The notes: generated by a model from the letters alone, not told the origin. A stretch of 44,254 nucleotides of DNA from an uncultured Bacteroidota bacterium (GCA_902609095.1 CACLQQ010000014.1:1-44254); one strand, 5' to 3'; counted from the first letter of the stretch, positions 34,920-44,254 are shown. A program made the numbers and translations.

Positions 34920-35849
34920 ATGTTAAGTAGAAGAAGCGTACGCATAAAAGCCATGCAATTGCTTTTCGCAGTGAATCGCGACCACGATTTGACAGTTGAT
35001 GAGGCAAAGGAGAGATTTTGGAAGTCAATTAACGATACATTCAATTTGTATCTTCTAAATCTTGCTGTGATACTCAGAGTAACCCAGATAGCCCAAAGAG
35101 ATCTCGAAAACCGAAAGAAGAAACATCTTCCTAATGATCTTGATAAAATTTTCAAAGACAAAATTTATAATAACAGTCTGATTAAGAACCTCGAACAAAA
35201 TGCGGTTTTTAAGAAAGCATTAGGTCCACTACAAGTAGATCAATATGTGCAGAGTGATTATTATGACTCGATATATAATGAATTTGCTAAAAGTCAGCCT
35301 TACATCAATTATATCACTAAGGAAAGTTCGAATGATGATCACTTAGAAATACTGCTTGAGTTATACAGATTCTGTCGACAAAATGAGCTTTTCAATGAGA
35401 TCATGGAAGGCTACTATGGTACTTGGGTAGATGATAAATCTGTCGTTATAGGTGCGGTGAAGAAGACACTAAAAGCCCTACCACAGGAGCAAGATGATTT
35501 CTTCTTTCAGTTCAAATCACCAGATGAAACAGTTAAGGACTTTGGATATAACCTATTCAGTAGAACCCTTGATAATGACGAACAGCTATTAGGACATATA
35601 GAACCTAAGTTGAAGAACTGGGAATCAGATCGAATCGCAATAATTGATATGATTCTAATGAAGATGGCCTTGTGTGAGATGTTAGGATTTAGTACTATTC
35701 CAACTAAGGTAACCATCAACGAATATGTCGAAATTGCTAAGAATTACAGTACGGCTAAAAGTAAGGAGTTCATCAATGGTGTTCTCGATAAGATCATGAA
35801 AGAATTGGAGGAGAATGGTGACATTAGCAAAGTAGACCGTGATTTATAG
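34920..35849 (+). CDS. nusB: Transcription antitermination factor NusB, long form
   Basis: 309 aa, the long Bacteroidota form; Escherichia coli NusB is 139 aa. It begins [20 protein letters not shown], the typical NusB start, then has a large insert of unknown function and a C-terminal NusB fold: [19 protein letters not shown] and [20 protein letters not shown], followed by [12 protein letters not shown]. It binds NusE/S10 and boxA RNA during rRNA transcription. It is followed 5 bp later by guaA. Confidence 0.93.
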   Translation: MLSRRSVRIKAMQLLFAVNRDHDLTVDEAKERFWKSINDTFNLYLLNLAVILRVTQIAQRDLENRKKKHLPNDLDKIFKDKIYNNSLIKNLEQNAVFKKALGPLQVDQYVQSDYYDSIYNEFAKSQPYINYITKESSNDDHLEILLELYRFCRQNELFNEIMEGYYGTWVDDKSVVIGAVKKTLKALPQEQDDFFFQFKSPDETVKDFGYNLFSRTLDNDEQLLGHIEPKLKNWESDRIAIIDMILMKMALCEMLGFSTIPTKVTINEYVEIAKNYSTAKSKEFINGVLDKIMKELEENGDISKVDRDL

Positions 35850-35854
35850 CAACT

Positions 35855-37399
35855 ATGAGTTTCACTGCAGATCATCCAAAGGTACTAATTCTTGATTTTG
35901 GTTCTCAGTATACTCAGCTCATAGCTAGGCGGGTTAGGGAATTAAATATCTTTTGCGAAATCCACCCCTTTGACAGCGATATAGATAGCTTAGGATCTAT
36001 CAGTGCGATTATATTATCAGGTAGTCCGTGCTCAGTAAATCAAGAAGACCGTCTTGACGTAGATCTTGATAAACTTATAGGAATCGCCCCTGTATTAGGC
36101 GTTTGTTATGGAGCTCAATATATTGCTGATTATTATGGAGGGGATGTCGCCAAATCAAGCAAGAGGGAGTATGGACGAGCTTCCATAAGTACTAAACCCA
36201 ATCGGCTGTGGAAGAACATTGATGCCTCGTCACAAGTGTGGATGTCGCATGCTGATACCATATTAGCGTTGCCAGAGGAGTTCGAAATCATCGCTCATAC
36301 GAGCAGTATTCCGATCGCGGCATATAAATTACATAATAGAGCTAATGACGTCTATGGTATTCAGTTCCACCCTGAGGTAACTCACAGTACCGATGGCCTA
36401 ACCGTATTATCTAATTTTCTGGTCAATATATGTGGTGTGAGTGCCCATTGGAGTCCAGCTTCTTATATTGATCAAACTGTAAGTGATATCAGTACTAAGG
36501 TTGGAGAAGAACAGGTGCTATTAGGTATATCTGGAGGTGTGGATTCTACCGTTGCGGCATTGCTAATCAATAAGGCCATTGGGTCGCAATTGACTTCATT
36601 CTTTATCAATAATGGTTTGTTGAGGAAGAATGAGTTTGAAGAGGTTTTGAATAACTATGAATCCTTAGGGCTCAATGTCATTGGCATAGATGCTTCTGAA
36701 GAATTTTTGACAGCACTGAACGGTGTTTCTGATCCCGAAAGGAAAAGAAAAATTATAGGGAAAATATTCATTGATGTATTCCTTAGGGAGGCAGATAAAT
36801 TAGAAGGTATCAAATGGATGGCTCAAGGGACTATATACCCAGATGTAATTGAGTCAGTAAGTGTCAAAGGGCCGTCTGCCACTATTAAGTCTCATCATAA
36901 TGTCGGAGGCTTACCTGACTATTTAAACTTATCCCTTCTTGAACCACTGCGCATGTTGTTTAAGGATGAGGTGAGAAAAGTGGGAAGAGTATTAGGTCTG
37001 CCAGAGTTATTTGTACAACGTCATCCGTTTCCAGGACCTGGTTTAGCGATTCGGGTTTTAGGTGAATTATCTCCTGAGCGCATTAGATTATGTCAGGAAG
37101 CTGATCATATTTATATCAACCTGCTCAAAGAACATGGATGGTATGATAAAATCTGGCAGGCAGGTGCAATATTATTGCCGGTCAAATCAGTTGGTGTAAT
37201 GGGGGATGAAAGAACATATGAATATACGGTCGCATTGAGAGCAGTTCATTCTCTAGACGGGATGACAGCTGATTGGACGCATATCCCATATGAGCTATTA
37301 GCTAAAATATCTAATGAAATCATTAATTCTGTTAAAGGCATAAATCGAGTAGTCTATGATATCAGCTCCAAACCTCCTGCGACCATTGAGTGGGAGTAA
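35855..37399 (+). CDS. guaA: GMP synthase (glutamine-hydrolysing)
   Basis: XMP + ATP + glutamine to GMP. 514 aa, full length. Glutaminase domain: [17 protein letters not shown], nucleophile Cys in [17 protein letters not shown] (most family members have CYGMQ), HPEVTHS. ATP pyrophosphatase domain: [17 protein letters not shown]. Dimerisation domain: [16 protein letters not shown] and the C-terminal [11 protein letters not shown]. The next gene overlaps its 3' end. Joined with nusB in one operon. Confidence 0.97.
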   Translation: MSFTADHPKVLILDFGSQYTQLIARRVRELNIFCEIHPFDSDIDSLGSISAIILSGSPCSVNQEDRLDVDLDKLIGIAPVLGVCYGAQYIADYYGGDVAKSSKREYGRASISTKPNRLWKNIDASSQVWMSHADTILALPEEFEIIAHTSSIPIAAYKLHNRANDVYGIQFHPEVTHSTDGLTVLSNFLVNICGVSAHWSPASYIDQTVSDISTKVGEEQVLLGISGGVDSTVAALLINKAIGSQLTSFFINNGLLRKNEFEEVLNNYESLGLNVIGIDASEEFLTALNGVSDPERKRKIIGKIFIDVFLREADKLEGIKWMAQGTIYPDVIESVSVKGPSATIKSHHNVGGLPDYLNLSLLEPLRMLFKDEVRKVGRVLGLPELFVQRHPFPGPGLAIRVLGELSPERIRLCQEADHIYINLLKEHGWYDKIWQAGAILLPVKSVGVMGDERTYEYTVALRAVHSLDGMTADWTHIPYELLAKISNEIINSVKGINRVVYDISSKPPATIEWE

Positions 37400-38732
37400 A
37401 CTGTGGTTCCCTCTTATTATAGGCTTTTTGTTGATAGGCTGTGCAGGCTCTAAGAGTGGTGTTAATGATAGACCGACAGTTGTAAATTCCAATATTGATA
37501 GGTCAGAAGAAACTTCGGAACTAGAAAATGTTATTTCAGTAGATACTATCCAGTGGTCATTTAGATCAATAGAGGACATTAGGCCTATCACTTCGGATAT
37601 GGGAGCTGAGGAGGTTCTTCCATTTGAGCAAATCAATGAGGAAAACTATTCTGTTGCTCTCATGATGCCTTTTCGGCTAACTGGTAATCAGATTGATGAT
37701 TTGAATGGTTACAATGAAAAGTTTGCACACTTTTATGCAGGTTATAAAATGTCTGTTGAAGATGAAGGCTGGATTGCAACCACGACATATCACACTAATC
37801 GATCTTCAGGACAAATCGATAGTCTACTTGGTTCTTTGTCATCGGAAACTGATTTAATCATAGGTCCATTTGATAAAGGTAATATCACTAAGGTCTCTGA
37901 ATTTGCGAAACGAAATAGGATTGCGGCCATTTCTCCTTGGAATGCCTCTACAAGTGTGACGTCAGATAATCTATTTTACCTTCAATTGCGTCCCAATCTG
38001 AGTTCTTACTGGGAGTCAATTATCCAGGATGCTACTAAAAATTTTGATCGGTCAAAAATTAGGGTTATTCGAAATGCTGATGGATCTGATCGATCTATGA
38101 TGAACTTTATTCAAAAGATTAATGAAGAAAAGAGTGGCCTACCTATTTCTGAACCTTTAGGAGAGTATCCCGTATCAATAGATTCATTATTATATGGTGA
38201 TTCATTAGTTTTTAAATTAGCTTTTGACGAACAAGTAGAAGCCTTTATAATACCACATTATAGTTCCTCTAATCACGACCGCTTCATTTATGAATGCCTG
38301 CGGAAGATTAACGCTGAGAAAGAGGGGGCTTCACCTCAAATATATGTAATGCCAGTAGCGGTTAAGAGTAAAAGGTTAGATCTAAATATTCTCAATAACT
38401 TGGATTTAAAGATTTGCGACTATCGCTTCTATGATAAACGTGATGCAGATTACCAGTCTTTTAAATCTGAATTTTATTCGAGATATGGTCGATTGCCCAG
38501 TGATGATGCTTATTATGGCTATGATATCGGTCGATTAATAATATACGGATTTATGAATTATGGAAAGTACTTCCATTACTACATGAAGGACGAAAAAGTA
38601 TCGTTAAATCAAATGAGTATAAAGGTAAGGCCTTACTATAATTCAAGTGACGAATTGCTCTATCTGATGAATGAACATTTGGATATTTATCAGTTTGAGG
38701 AAGGCTACTATCGCCTCAAAAACACAGATTAA
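37356..38732 (+). CDS. Lipoprotein with periplasmic-binding-protein fold
   Basis: 458 aa from ATG 37356, overlapping guaA by 44 bp; a TTG at 37386 gives a shorter overlap (14 bp) and a tidy lipoprotein signal ([18 protein letters not shown]). The lipobox is LLIGC. After a low-complexity spacer (about 30-90) comes a type I periplasmic-binding-like domain: [45 protein letters not shown], and near the end [20 protein letters not shown]. Similar Bacteroidota proteins often also carry a LysM domain; none is seen here. Ligand unknown. Membrane-anchored in the periplasm. Confidence 0.85.
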   Translation: MISAPNLLRPLSGSKLWFPLIIGFLLIGCAGSKSGVNDRPTVVNSNIDRSEETSELENVISVDTIQWSFRSIEDIRPITSDMGAEEVLPFEQINEENYSVALMMPFRLTGNQIDDLNGYNEKFAHFYAGYKMSVEDEGWIATTTYHTNRSSGQIDSLLGSLSSETDLIIGPFDKGNITKVSEFAKRNRIAAISPWNASTSVTSDNLFYLQLRPNLSSYWESIIQDATKNFDRSKIRVIRNADGSDRSMMNFIQKINEEKSGLPISEPLGEYPVSIDSLLYGDSLVFKLAFDEQVEAFIIPHYSSSNHDRFIYECLRKINAEKEGASPQIYVMPVAVKSKRLDLNILNNLDLKICDYRFYDKRDADYQSFKSEFYSRYGRLPSDDAYYGYDIGRLIIYGFMNYGKYFHYYMKDEKVSLNQMSIKVRPYYNSSDELLYLMNEHLDIYQFEEGYYRLKNTD

Positions 38733-38737
38733 TTCGA

Positions 38738-39385
38738 ATGGTTATTGACATTCGGGAGCGTCGTTTAGATAGGATGAAATCTGTGATTGCCAAGCGGCAA
38801 TATGATCTTACAGTTGTATTAGAAAACGTACACGACCCTCACAATATAGGAGCTGTCTTAAGAACATGTGATTCTGTTGGAATTAATGAGATATATGTTT
38901 TGAACACAGATGAGCGCTTAATGAAAAAAGGTCTCCAAATTGGGAGTAATAGTTCCTCTGGAGCTAATCAATGGATTAAGGTCAACTACTTTGAAGATGT
39001 TGAAAAGTGCTATACTCGAGTTAAAGAGCACTTTAAATCTATATATGGTACTGCTATAGGTCCGAAGTCTGTTGGGCTTTATGAATTAGAATTGACCCAA
39101 TCTTGTGCTTTATTATTCGGAAATGAGCATGAGGGTATATCTGATGAATCTATGGGATATGTGGATCAGAACTTCTTGATTCCTCAATATGGCTTTGTTA
39201 AAAGCCTTAATATCTCAGTGGCCTGTGCAGTCAGCTTATATGAAGTCGCTCGACAAAGAGTTACTTCTGAGGCATATAATCGCAGTTTCGGAGATCACGA
39301 AAATGATGCTTTATTGCTCGAGACCTTTATAAAAATACACAAGCAAAAAAAGTTTAATAAGATCAATAACAAGGAAATTCTTTAG
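38738..39385 (+). CDS. TrmH/SpoU-family RNA 2'-O-methyltransferase
   Basis: 215 aa. SPOUT fold with the N-terminal VLENVHDPHNIGAVLRTCDS motif 1, ALLFGNEHEGIS motif 2 and SLNISVACAVSLYEVARQR motif 3. The family methylates a 2'-OH in tRNA (G18 for TrmH) or rRNA using S-adenosylmethionine. The short size and basic start (IRERRLDRMKSVIAKRQ) fit TrmH. ATG lies 5 bp after the lipoprotein gene. Ends 6 bp from the convergent aminotransferase. Confidence 0.92.
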   Translation: MVIDIRERRLDRMKSVIAKRQYDLTVVLENVHDPHNIGAVLRTCDSVGINEIYVLNTDERLMKKGLQIGSNSSSGANQWIKVNYFEDVEKCYTRVKEHFKSIYGTAIGPKSVGLYELELTQSCALLFGNEHEGISDESMGYVDQNFLIPQYGFVKSLNISVACAVSLYEVARQRVTSEAYNRSFGDHENDALLLETFIKIHKQKKFNKINNKEIL

Positions 39386-39391
39386 GAATCA

Positions 39392-40594
39392 TTAGTTGAG
39401 CTCGCCAAAATATTTCTGGAGCCTCCTACAAGCCTCTTGTAATTGATCTTCATTCGCCGCATACGAAATCCTCATACAATTTGGAGCCCCAAAAGCTGAA
39501 CCTGCCACCAAGGCAATATGGACTTCTTGTAATATGGACATAGCTAGATCATTAGAGTCATTGATGACTTTGCCATTGTAACTCTTTCCATAAAAGGCAC
39601 TACAATCTGGGAAAATATAAAAAGCTCCTTGAGGTAGACTTAGTTTGAGTCCGTCTATCTTTCTTAGTTCTGAGAGCATCATGTCTCGTCTTTTTAAAAA
39701 CACATCCCTCATCTGAATAGGTGCTGTTAATGGAGCCCTAAGGGCTGTTGCAGCGGCTTTTTGGCCAAATGCCGTTGCCCCTGATGTTACTTGCCCTTGA
39801 ATTTTAGCACAGGCTTTAGCTATGAAGTGTGGAGCTGCAATGTAACCTAATCTCCAACCTGTCATGGCATATCCCTTAGACATCCCATTAACAACTATAG
39901 TTTGATTAAATATGTGCTCATTCTGAGCAATCGAGTGGTGATTGCCATCAAATATGATGTACTCATAGATTTCATCTGAAACTATGAATATATCATCATG
40001 CTGATCTACTACATCTGCTATTCCTTTGAGTTCAGCTTTCGTATAAACTGACCCAGTAGGATTACACGGTGAAGAGAATAATATAAATTTAGTCTTTGGG
40101 CTAATTGCCTCTTTTACTTCTTCGGAAGTAACCTTATAATCATTATCGACAGAAGCTGAAATGCATACAGGCATTCCTCCTGCCAATCTTACTATTTCAA
40201 TATATGATACCCAATATGGCGTGAATATGATTACCTCATCCCCAGGATTGATAAGTGCTTGACAAAGGTTTGAAATACTTTGTTTAGCACCATTGCTTAC
40301 CACAATATTATTTATATCATACTCTAAATCATTATCTCTCTTTAGCTTATCAACAATTGCGTGTCTAAAATCTACTAATCCCGGTACAGGTGTATAGTGA
40401 GTGAATCCATTATCTAATGCTTTTTTAGCTGCCTCATTAACAAATGAAGGAGTGTCAAAATCAGGCTCTCCTATACTTAGACTGATGACATCTTTACCCT
40501 CTGCTTTAAGCTTGCGTGCCATTTGAGACATCTTGAGGGTTGCAGATTCATTTAGATTAAGTACATAATCAGATAGAATATTATTCAAAGACAT
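39392..40594 (-). CDS. Aspartate-type aminotransferase (class I)
   Basis: 400 aa PLP enzyme. VISLSIGEPDFDTP near the N-terminus, GAKQSISNLCQALINPGDEV, SSPCNPTGSVYTKAEL, SDEIYEYIIFDG, and the PLP lysine in VVNGMSKGYAMTGWRLGYIA. C-terminal RISYAANEDQLQEAC holds the carboxylate-binding Arg. It is of the bacterial AspC-like subgroup (1-gamma) that moves amino groups between aspartate and 2-oxoglutarate. The neighbouring broken asparaginase would have supplied aspartate. Confidence 0.93.
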   Translation of the reverse strand: MSLNNILSDYVLNLNESATLKMSQMARKLKAEGKDVISLSIGEPDFDTPSFVNEAAKKALDNGFTHYTPVPGLVDFRHAIVDKLKRDNDLEYDINNIVVSNGAKQSISNLCQALINPGDEVIIFTPYWVSYIEIVRLAGGMPVCISASVDNDYKVTSEEVKEAISPKTKFILFSSPCNPTGSVYTKAELKGIADVVDQHDDIFIVSDEIYEYIIFDGNHHSIAQNEHIFNQTIVVNGMSKGYAMTGWRLGYIAAPHFIAKACAKIQGQVTSGATAFGQKAAATALRAPLTAPIQMRDVFLKRRDMMLSELRKIDGLKLSLPQGAFYIFPDCSAFYGKSYNGKVINDSNDLAMSILQEVHIALVAGSAFGAPNCMRISYAANEDQLQEACRRLQKYFGELN

Positions 40595-40647
40595 GATGAC
40601 GAATTTTTCTAAAGTAAAAGTAGATATACTAACTTCATTTAATAGAC

Positions 40648-40674
40648 AACTATCACATAATTATTTTGATAGTT
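40648..40674. repeat. Inverted repeat upstream of the aminotransferase
   Basis: AACTATC (40648-40654) and GATAGTT (40668-40674), perfect 7-bp arms with an AT-rich 13-nt spacer. It lies 54 bp before the aminotransferase ATG and just before the asparaginase remnant, so it could be an operator or a leader hairpin. No function proven. Confidence 0.4.
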
Positions 40675-40696
40675 TTGACACTCATAATAATGTACT

Positions 40697-41224
40697 ATGA
40701 GTTCAAACGAAAAGGTTTAAATCTATGTCACAAGTGGAACTTTTGATAAAGATTACAATTTTATCATGGGTAATTTGTATTTCAGGGATACACATCTATT
40801 AGATATGATGGAGCGGGACAGGTGTACGATTACATTAGATATCAAAACTTTAATGATGATTGACAGTCTCGATATTGGATAAGAGGAGAGAGAAATCATT
40901 GCATATCAATGTAATATATGCGATTGTGATAATATTTTGATTACTCATTGTACTGATACTATGGCTGAAACGGCTTTGTACTTAGAGAAAAATCTTACGG
41001 CTCCGAAGATTGTCGTTCTAACTGGGGCTATGATTCCAAATGCATTTGGGACATCTTCTGATGGATTCTTTAATATGGGAAGTGCTCTTGCATTCGTACA
41101 AGTTTTAGAACCCGGTGTGTATATAGCCATGAATGGAAGATACTTCAGGGCGGGTGAAGTAAAAAAAATACAACTACGGGTTATTTCTGAGCACGATAGC
41201 CCAATCTATACGGGCTTTCCCTAG
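40697..41224 (+). pseudogene. Single-domain L-asparaginase gene with two in-frame stops
   Basis: The frame from ATG 40697 runs 175 codons to TAG (41222-41224) but contains TAA at 40718-40720 (codon 8) and at 40880-40882 (codon 62). It is otherwise clear: IYVTSGTFDKDYNF (asparaginase TTGGTFDK motif with Ser for one Gly), SLDIG then EEREIIAYQ, ILITHCTDTMAETA (usually THGTDTM), KIVVLTGAMIPNAFGTSSDG and PGVYIAMNGRYF. This is the short, one-domain asparaginase-like family. With two stops and an altered THG motif it is most likely inactive. Only the part from the ATG at 40937 is an unbroken frame, and that lacks the first catalytic Thr. Confidence 0.85.
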
Positions 41225-41261
41225 TATACATATAATTATTCTTAATATGGTATGTATTGCT

Positions 41262-41269
41262 TACATTTG
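41262..41269 (+). promoter_or_regulatory. Candidate -7 element of the OmpA-like gene
   Basis: TACATTTG, full match to TAnnTTTG, 23 bp before the ATG at 41293. A transcript starting here excludes the upstream in-frame start at 41257, supporting ATG 41293. No clear -33 box. Confidence 0.5.
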
Positions 41270-41292
41270 ATACTTATATATCTTTCGTAACT

Positions 41293-43158
41293 ATGAAGAC
41301 AAATTTCCTTTTAGCCCTTATTTTATCTTGTTTGATACAGGCATATTCTTTTGCTCAAGTGACAAGCAATGATATTGGTATTATGGTTAAGGCTTTGGCT
41401 TTTGACTATATATCACAGAATGGTGGTGACTTTACTGCTTACAATAGCTACCATACTGGTATGGAGATTGGATTGCTCAAATCTCTCAATGAGAATGTGA
41501 TGATAGGTATTCCTATTAAACTTGCTGTTGTTCAGAGTCCAGATAATTTGAATAGCTTACACAATGCTCTGGCTTCCATAGATGGTACGGTGAGATATAG
41601 TTTTGTCAGGCCAGATGCCAAAGTGATGCCTTATGTGTTCGGTGGAGTAGGATATGTATATGAAAGCAATGGTGTCAGTAATTTACAGATTCCTGCAGGT
41701 ATAGGATTCAATTTCAAGATTCATGATAGAGCCTATATAACATGGCAGAGTGAATATAGGTATGCTCTCGAAGACGATAGAAATAATCTGCATCATGGAT
41801 TAGGCTTCACTGTATTCTTAGGTCATAAGGATCCACCGAAAAAAGAAATGGAGGAGAAAGACATACCAATGGAAAAAAATGAGCTTGATAGTGATATGGA
41901 TGGTGTGATAGACGAGCTTGATCTATGTCCTCAAGAAGCAGGGCTTGAAGCACTCGATGGATGTCCAGATGCTGATGGTGATGGGATTGCAGATTTTAAA
42001 GATTTATGTCCAAATTCAGCGGGTACAATGGAGATGAAGGGGTGTCCTGATACAGATGGTGACGGAGTCAATGATAATGAGGATGAATGCCCTAACATGC
42101 CAGGAGACGTTGCAAATAATGGATGCCCTAATGCAGATACAGATAGCGACGGAATACCGAATGACTTAGACAAATGTCCTACTGTAGCTGGTCCTGCTAC
42201 AAATGGAGGGTGTCCAGAAGTAGATGGCGATGGAGATGGAGTGCCAGACAATTTAGATAATTGTCCAGATGTGCCTGGCTCTAAGAATACCTTAGGCTGT
42301 CCAGATACGGATGGAGATGGTGTGCCAGATGATAGAGATAATTGTCCCAATCTATCAGGTTCGCCACTCAATAATGGTTGTCCTAATACTAATGTTGACA
42401 GTGATAGAGATGGCGTGCCAGATAATATTGATAACTGCCCCAATCAACCCGGGCTTAGTATCTATAATGGCTGTCCAGATACCGACGGCGACGGTATAGA
42501 AGATAGTTCAGATGGCTGTCCTCGTTTTGCTGGCCCATCTAATAATAATGGATGTCCATTAGGTCAAGGACCATCAAACAATAACACTAATCCACAGCAA
42601 CCAACGACTTCTGCTACGAATCAGGATACAGATGGTGATGGAGTATTAGATATAAACGATAATTGTCCCCGTAGGCCTGGATTAGCTGTTTATGGAGGCT
42701 GTCCAGATACTGATGGTGACGGTATAGATGATAGCAGAGATCAATGCCCTACAGCAGCTGGTCCCGTTGATACCAATGGCTGTCCTAATGTTGCGGCAAG
42801 TGATCGACGTATACTAGATATAGCTATGAGGTCTGTTCAGTTCCAATCATCAAGAGCTGAGATCAAGTCAGAGTCATTCATATACTTGACACAAATCGCA
42901 GAGATTATGGTAAGATATCCTGACTTTAACCTGTCTATTGAAGGTCATACTGATGATCAAGGTGATGCTACCGAGAATCAGCAATTATCAGAAAAAAGAG
43001 CTCGAGCATGTTACAATTTCTTAATAAGCTCTGGAGTGTCTCGTGATAGAATGACATATCGTGGTTATGGAGAGTCTCGACCAATTGCATCAAATCAAAC
43101 TCTGTCTGGACGAACACTCAATAGAAGAGTTGAGTTTGCTCTGATTCCGATGAATTAG
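41293..43158 (+). CDS. OmpA-family outer-membrane protein with thrombospondin type 3 repeats
   Basis: 621 aa from ATG 41293. A signal peptide (KTNFLLALILSCLIQAYSFAQ) is followed by an N-terminal beta-barrel of about 170 residues (IGIPIKLAVVQSP, YRYALEDDRNNLHHGLGFTV), ten calcium-binding thrombospondin type 3 repeats (DTDGDGVPD..DNCP...GCP) and a C-terminal OmpA peptidoglycan-binding domain: IEGHTDDQGDATENQQLSEK, GYGESRPIASN and LNRRVEFAL. It ties the outer membrane to the cell wall; the stiff calcium-bound repeat rod probably spans the periplasm. A proline/asparagine/glutamine linker separates repeats 8 and 9. Confidence 0.95.
   Translation: MKTNFLLALILSCLIQAYSFAQVTSNDIGIMVKALAFDYISQNGGDFTAYNSYHTGMEIGLLKSLNENVMIGIPIKLAVVQSPDNLNSLHNALASIDGTVRYSFVRPDAKVMPYVFGGVGYVYESNGVSNLQIPAGIGFNFKIHDRAYITWQSEYRYALEDDRNNLHHGLGFTVFLGHKDPPKKEMEEKDIPMEKNELDSDMDGVIDELDLCPQEAGLEALDGCPDADGDGIADFKDLCPNSAGTMEMKGCPDTDGDGVNDNEDECPNMPGDVANNGCPNADTDSDGIPNDLDKCPTVAGPATNGGCPEVDGDGDGVPDNLDNCPDVPGSKNTLGCPDTDGDGVPDDRDNCPNLSGSPLNNGCPNTNVDSDRDGVPDNIDNCPNQPGLSIYNGCPDTDGDGIEDSSDGCPRFAGPSNNNGCPLGQGPSNNNTNPQQPTTSATNQDTDGDGVLDINDNCPRRPGLAVYGGCPDTDGDGIDDSRDQCPTAAGPVDTNGCPNVAASDRRILDIAMRSVQFQSSRAEIKSESFIYLTQIAEIMVRYPDFNLSIEGHTDDQGDATENQQLSEKRARACYNFLISSGVSRDRMTYRGYGESRPIASNQTLSGRTLNRRVEFALIPMN
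41887..42789 (+). repeat. Ten tandem thrombospondin type 3 repeats
   Basis: Ten units, about 70-100 bp each, encode D-x-D-x-DG-[VI]-x-D-x-x-D-x-CP ... GCP. The eighth and ninth are split by an asparagine- and threonine-rich linker. The DNA itself is repetitive (many gatggtgatgg- and ggctgtcc-like strings), so copy number could vary by recombination or be misassembled. Confidence 0.9.
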
Positions 43159-43201
43159 TAAAGAGAATGAAGAAATTAGTAAAAAGGGCATTAAGTAAGT
43201 T

Positions 43202-43693
43202 TTAGTCTTCTTGTTGCCTTTCTACTTTTTTAATGTCGTTCAATACTTTATCAGTCTGCTTTTTTCGAAATGCTATAAGGCTTTCTTGGGCTTGATCATC
43301 TGATAAGGCTATGATTTCAGCAGCTAATATTCCAGCATTTTTAGCGCCGTCCAGTGCAACTGTTGCAACAGGTATGCCACTGGGCATTTGAAGTATGCTT
43401 AACACACTATCCCAGCCGTCAATTGAATTGCTCGATTTAATTGGAACTCCTATTACTGGGAGATGAGTTAATGAACTTACCATACCTGGTAGATGTGCAG
43501 CTCCACCTGCTCCAGCGATAATAACCTTGACATCTCTATCTGCTGCTGTTTGGGCAAATTCAAACATTCTATGTGGGGTCCTGTGTGCTGATACAACAGT
43601 AACCTCAAAGGTTATATTGAGTAGATCTAAGACCTCTGCGGCTTTAGACATAACAGGCATATCTGAGATCGATCCCATTATTATACTGACCAT
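43202..43693 (-). CDS. purE: N5-carboxyaminoimidazole ribonucleotide mutase
   Basis: Purine synthesis: converts N5-CAIR to CAIR. 163 aa. Motifs IIMGSISDMPVM (usual GSxSD), VVSAHRTPHRMFEFA, IAGAGGAAHLPGMVSSLTHL, VIGVPIKSS and DSVLSILQMPSGIPVATVA. It lies 9 bp after purK, forming the usual purK-purE pair, so it is the class I mutase rather than the AIR carboxylase. Confidence 0.96.
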   Translation of the reverse strand: MVSIIMGSISDMPVMSKAAEVLDLLNITFEVTVVSAHRTPHRMFEFAQTAADRDVKVIIAGAGGAAHLPGMVSSLTHLPVIGVPIKSSNSIDGWDSVLSILQMPSGIPVATVALDGAKNAGILAAEIIALSDDQAQESLIAFRKKQTDKVLNDIKKVERQQED

Positions 43694-43702
43694 AAGAAGA
43701 AT

Positions 43703-44254
43703 TTATTTCGTTTTAGCATGTAGTAGGTTCTTGACACGCTCACACTTCTCTAATATGTTTTTCATGTCATGACCTGTAATAGTTACGTGGCCCATCTTAC
43801 GATAAGGCTTAGTTTCTTTCTTTCCATATATATGAGGGTATACACCTGATATCTCAAGAGTTTCATCCATACCTTCATAAATCACAGGGCCCCTGTATCC
43901 GGGAGATCCTAACAGATTCACTAATACAGAGTGATGTGTTAGCGCTGTACTGCCTAATGGTAATCCTAATATTGCTCTCAAGTGATTTTCATATTGAGAA
44001 CAAATGGTAGATTCTATACTATGATGACCACTATTATGTGGTCTTGGTGCAACTTCATTTATCAGAATATCACCATCTTTAGTGATTAAAAGTTCTATAG
44101 CTAAAAGGCCAACGATCTCAAGTTTTTTAGTTAGGTCAATGGCTAACTCTCTGATAGACTCTACATCTTCGGATAGTATATTAGCTGGACATAACTGATA
44201 GTCAAGTATGTTTTGATCAGTATCGAATACCATTTCAACTGGATCATAACTCAC
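43703..44254 (-). CDS. purK: N5-carboxyaminoimidazole ribonucleotide synthase, C-terminal half
   Basis: Partial: the frame is open to the window edge and the 5' half lies beyond 44254. ATP-dependent carboxylation of AIR to N5-CAIR. Visible C-terminal ATP-grasp part: YDPVEMVFDTDQNILDYQLC, then ILSEDVE, GLLAIELLITKDGDILINEV with PRPHNSGHHSIE (metal and carbonate region), SQYENHLRAILGLPLG, and the final small domain with VNLLG and KPYRKMGHVTITG. It is the first gene of purK-purE; the purE start follows by 9 bp. Confidence 0.95.
   Translation of the reverse strand: MSYDPVEMVFDTDQNILDYQLCPANILSEDVESIRELAIDLTKKLEIVGLLAIELLITKDGDILINEVAPRPHNSGHHSIESTICSQYENHLRAILGLPLGSTALTHHSVLVNLLGSPGYRGPVIYEGMDETLEISGVYPHIYGKKETKPYRKMGHVTITGHDMKNILEKCERVKNLLHAKTK

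Noticed and set aside
34823..35161. Two minus-strand frames over the 5' part of nusB
   Set aside because: They overlap the clear NusB N-terminus and the upstream gene end, with no recognisable domain.
41931..42443. 170-codon open frame on the minus strand within the OmpA gene
   Set aside because: It is a shadow of the thrombospondin repeats; its own repetitive Ser/Pro/Gly product follows from the repeat DNA.

Overview
The window looks like a chromosomal segment of a low-GC member of the Bacteroidota. The evidence is a type IX secretion (T9SS) C-terminal sorting domain, a TonB-like protein, DUF4252 next to an ECF sigma factor, BT_3928-type, DUF1599 and DUF2520 proteins, a long NusB, and several good matches to the Bacteroidota -7 promoter element TAnnTTTG. 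A Saprospirales or Cytophagales relative would fit, but the order is my inference. I saw no rRNA, tRNA, CRISPR array, prophage or intact insertion sequence.

Layout. 1-6.5 kb is a catabolic part: a partial sulfatase, a 563-bp stretch without a recognisable gene, a carboxyltransferase coupled to a gene broken by three in-frame stops, and, divergently, two tandem acyl-CoA dehydrogenases that probably form one heteromeric enzyme. 6.5-12.6 kb holds a DUF2520 dehydrogenase, the CcmF-CcmE cytochrome c maturation pair (CcmE is the CxxxY type), an FtsE-like ABC protein that has lost its ATPase motifs, and a frameshifted secreted-protein gene. 12.7-17.9 kb holds a rhomboid protease, a sigma/anti-sigma/DUF4252 operon, an LptF/LptG permease and xseAB. 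18-20.8 kb has sucC and mdh plus a thioredoxin-fold protein. 20.9-26.3 kb is cell-envelope genes: secreted proteins, a TonB-like protein, a T9SS cargo with FG-GAP repeats, and a small beta-barrel. 26.4-39.4 kb is mostly housekeeping: YggS, dNK, gatC, a LolD-type ATPase, cobalamin adenosyltransferase, a 7TM-HD phosphodiesterase, coaE, YigZ, DUF1599, BT_3928, nusB, guaA, a lipoprotein and a TrmH methyltransferase. 39.4-44.25 kb has an aspartate-type aminotransferase, an asparaginase pseudogene, an OmpA protein with thrombospondin type 3 repeats, purE and a partial purK.

Most notable is the number of damaged but still readable genes. Three loci keep their frame but carry in-frame stops (three, one and two), one carries a single frameshift, and one ABC ATPase is degenerate. 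All three stop codons also end normal genes here, so recoding is unlikely. The simplest reading is recent gene decay, mostly by nonsense substitution. Consensus or sequencing error remains possible.
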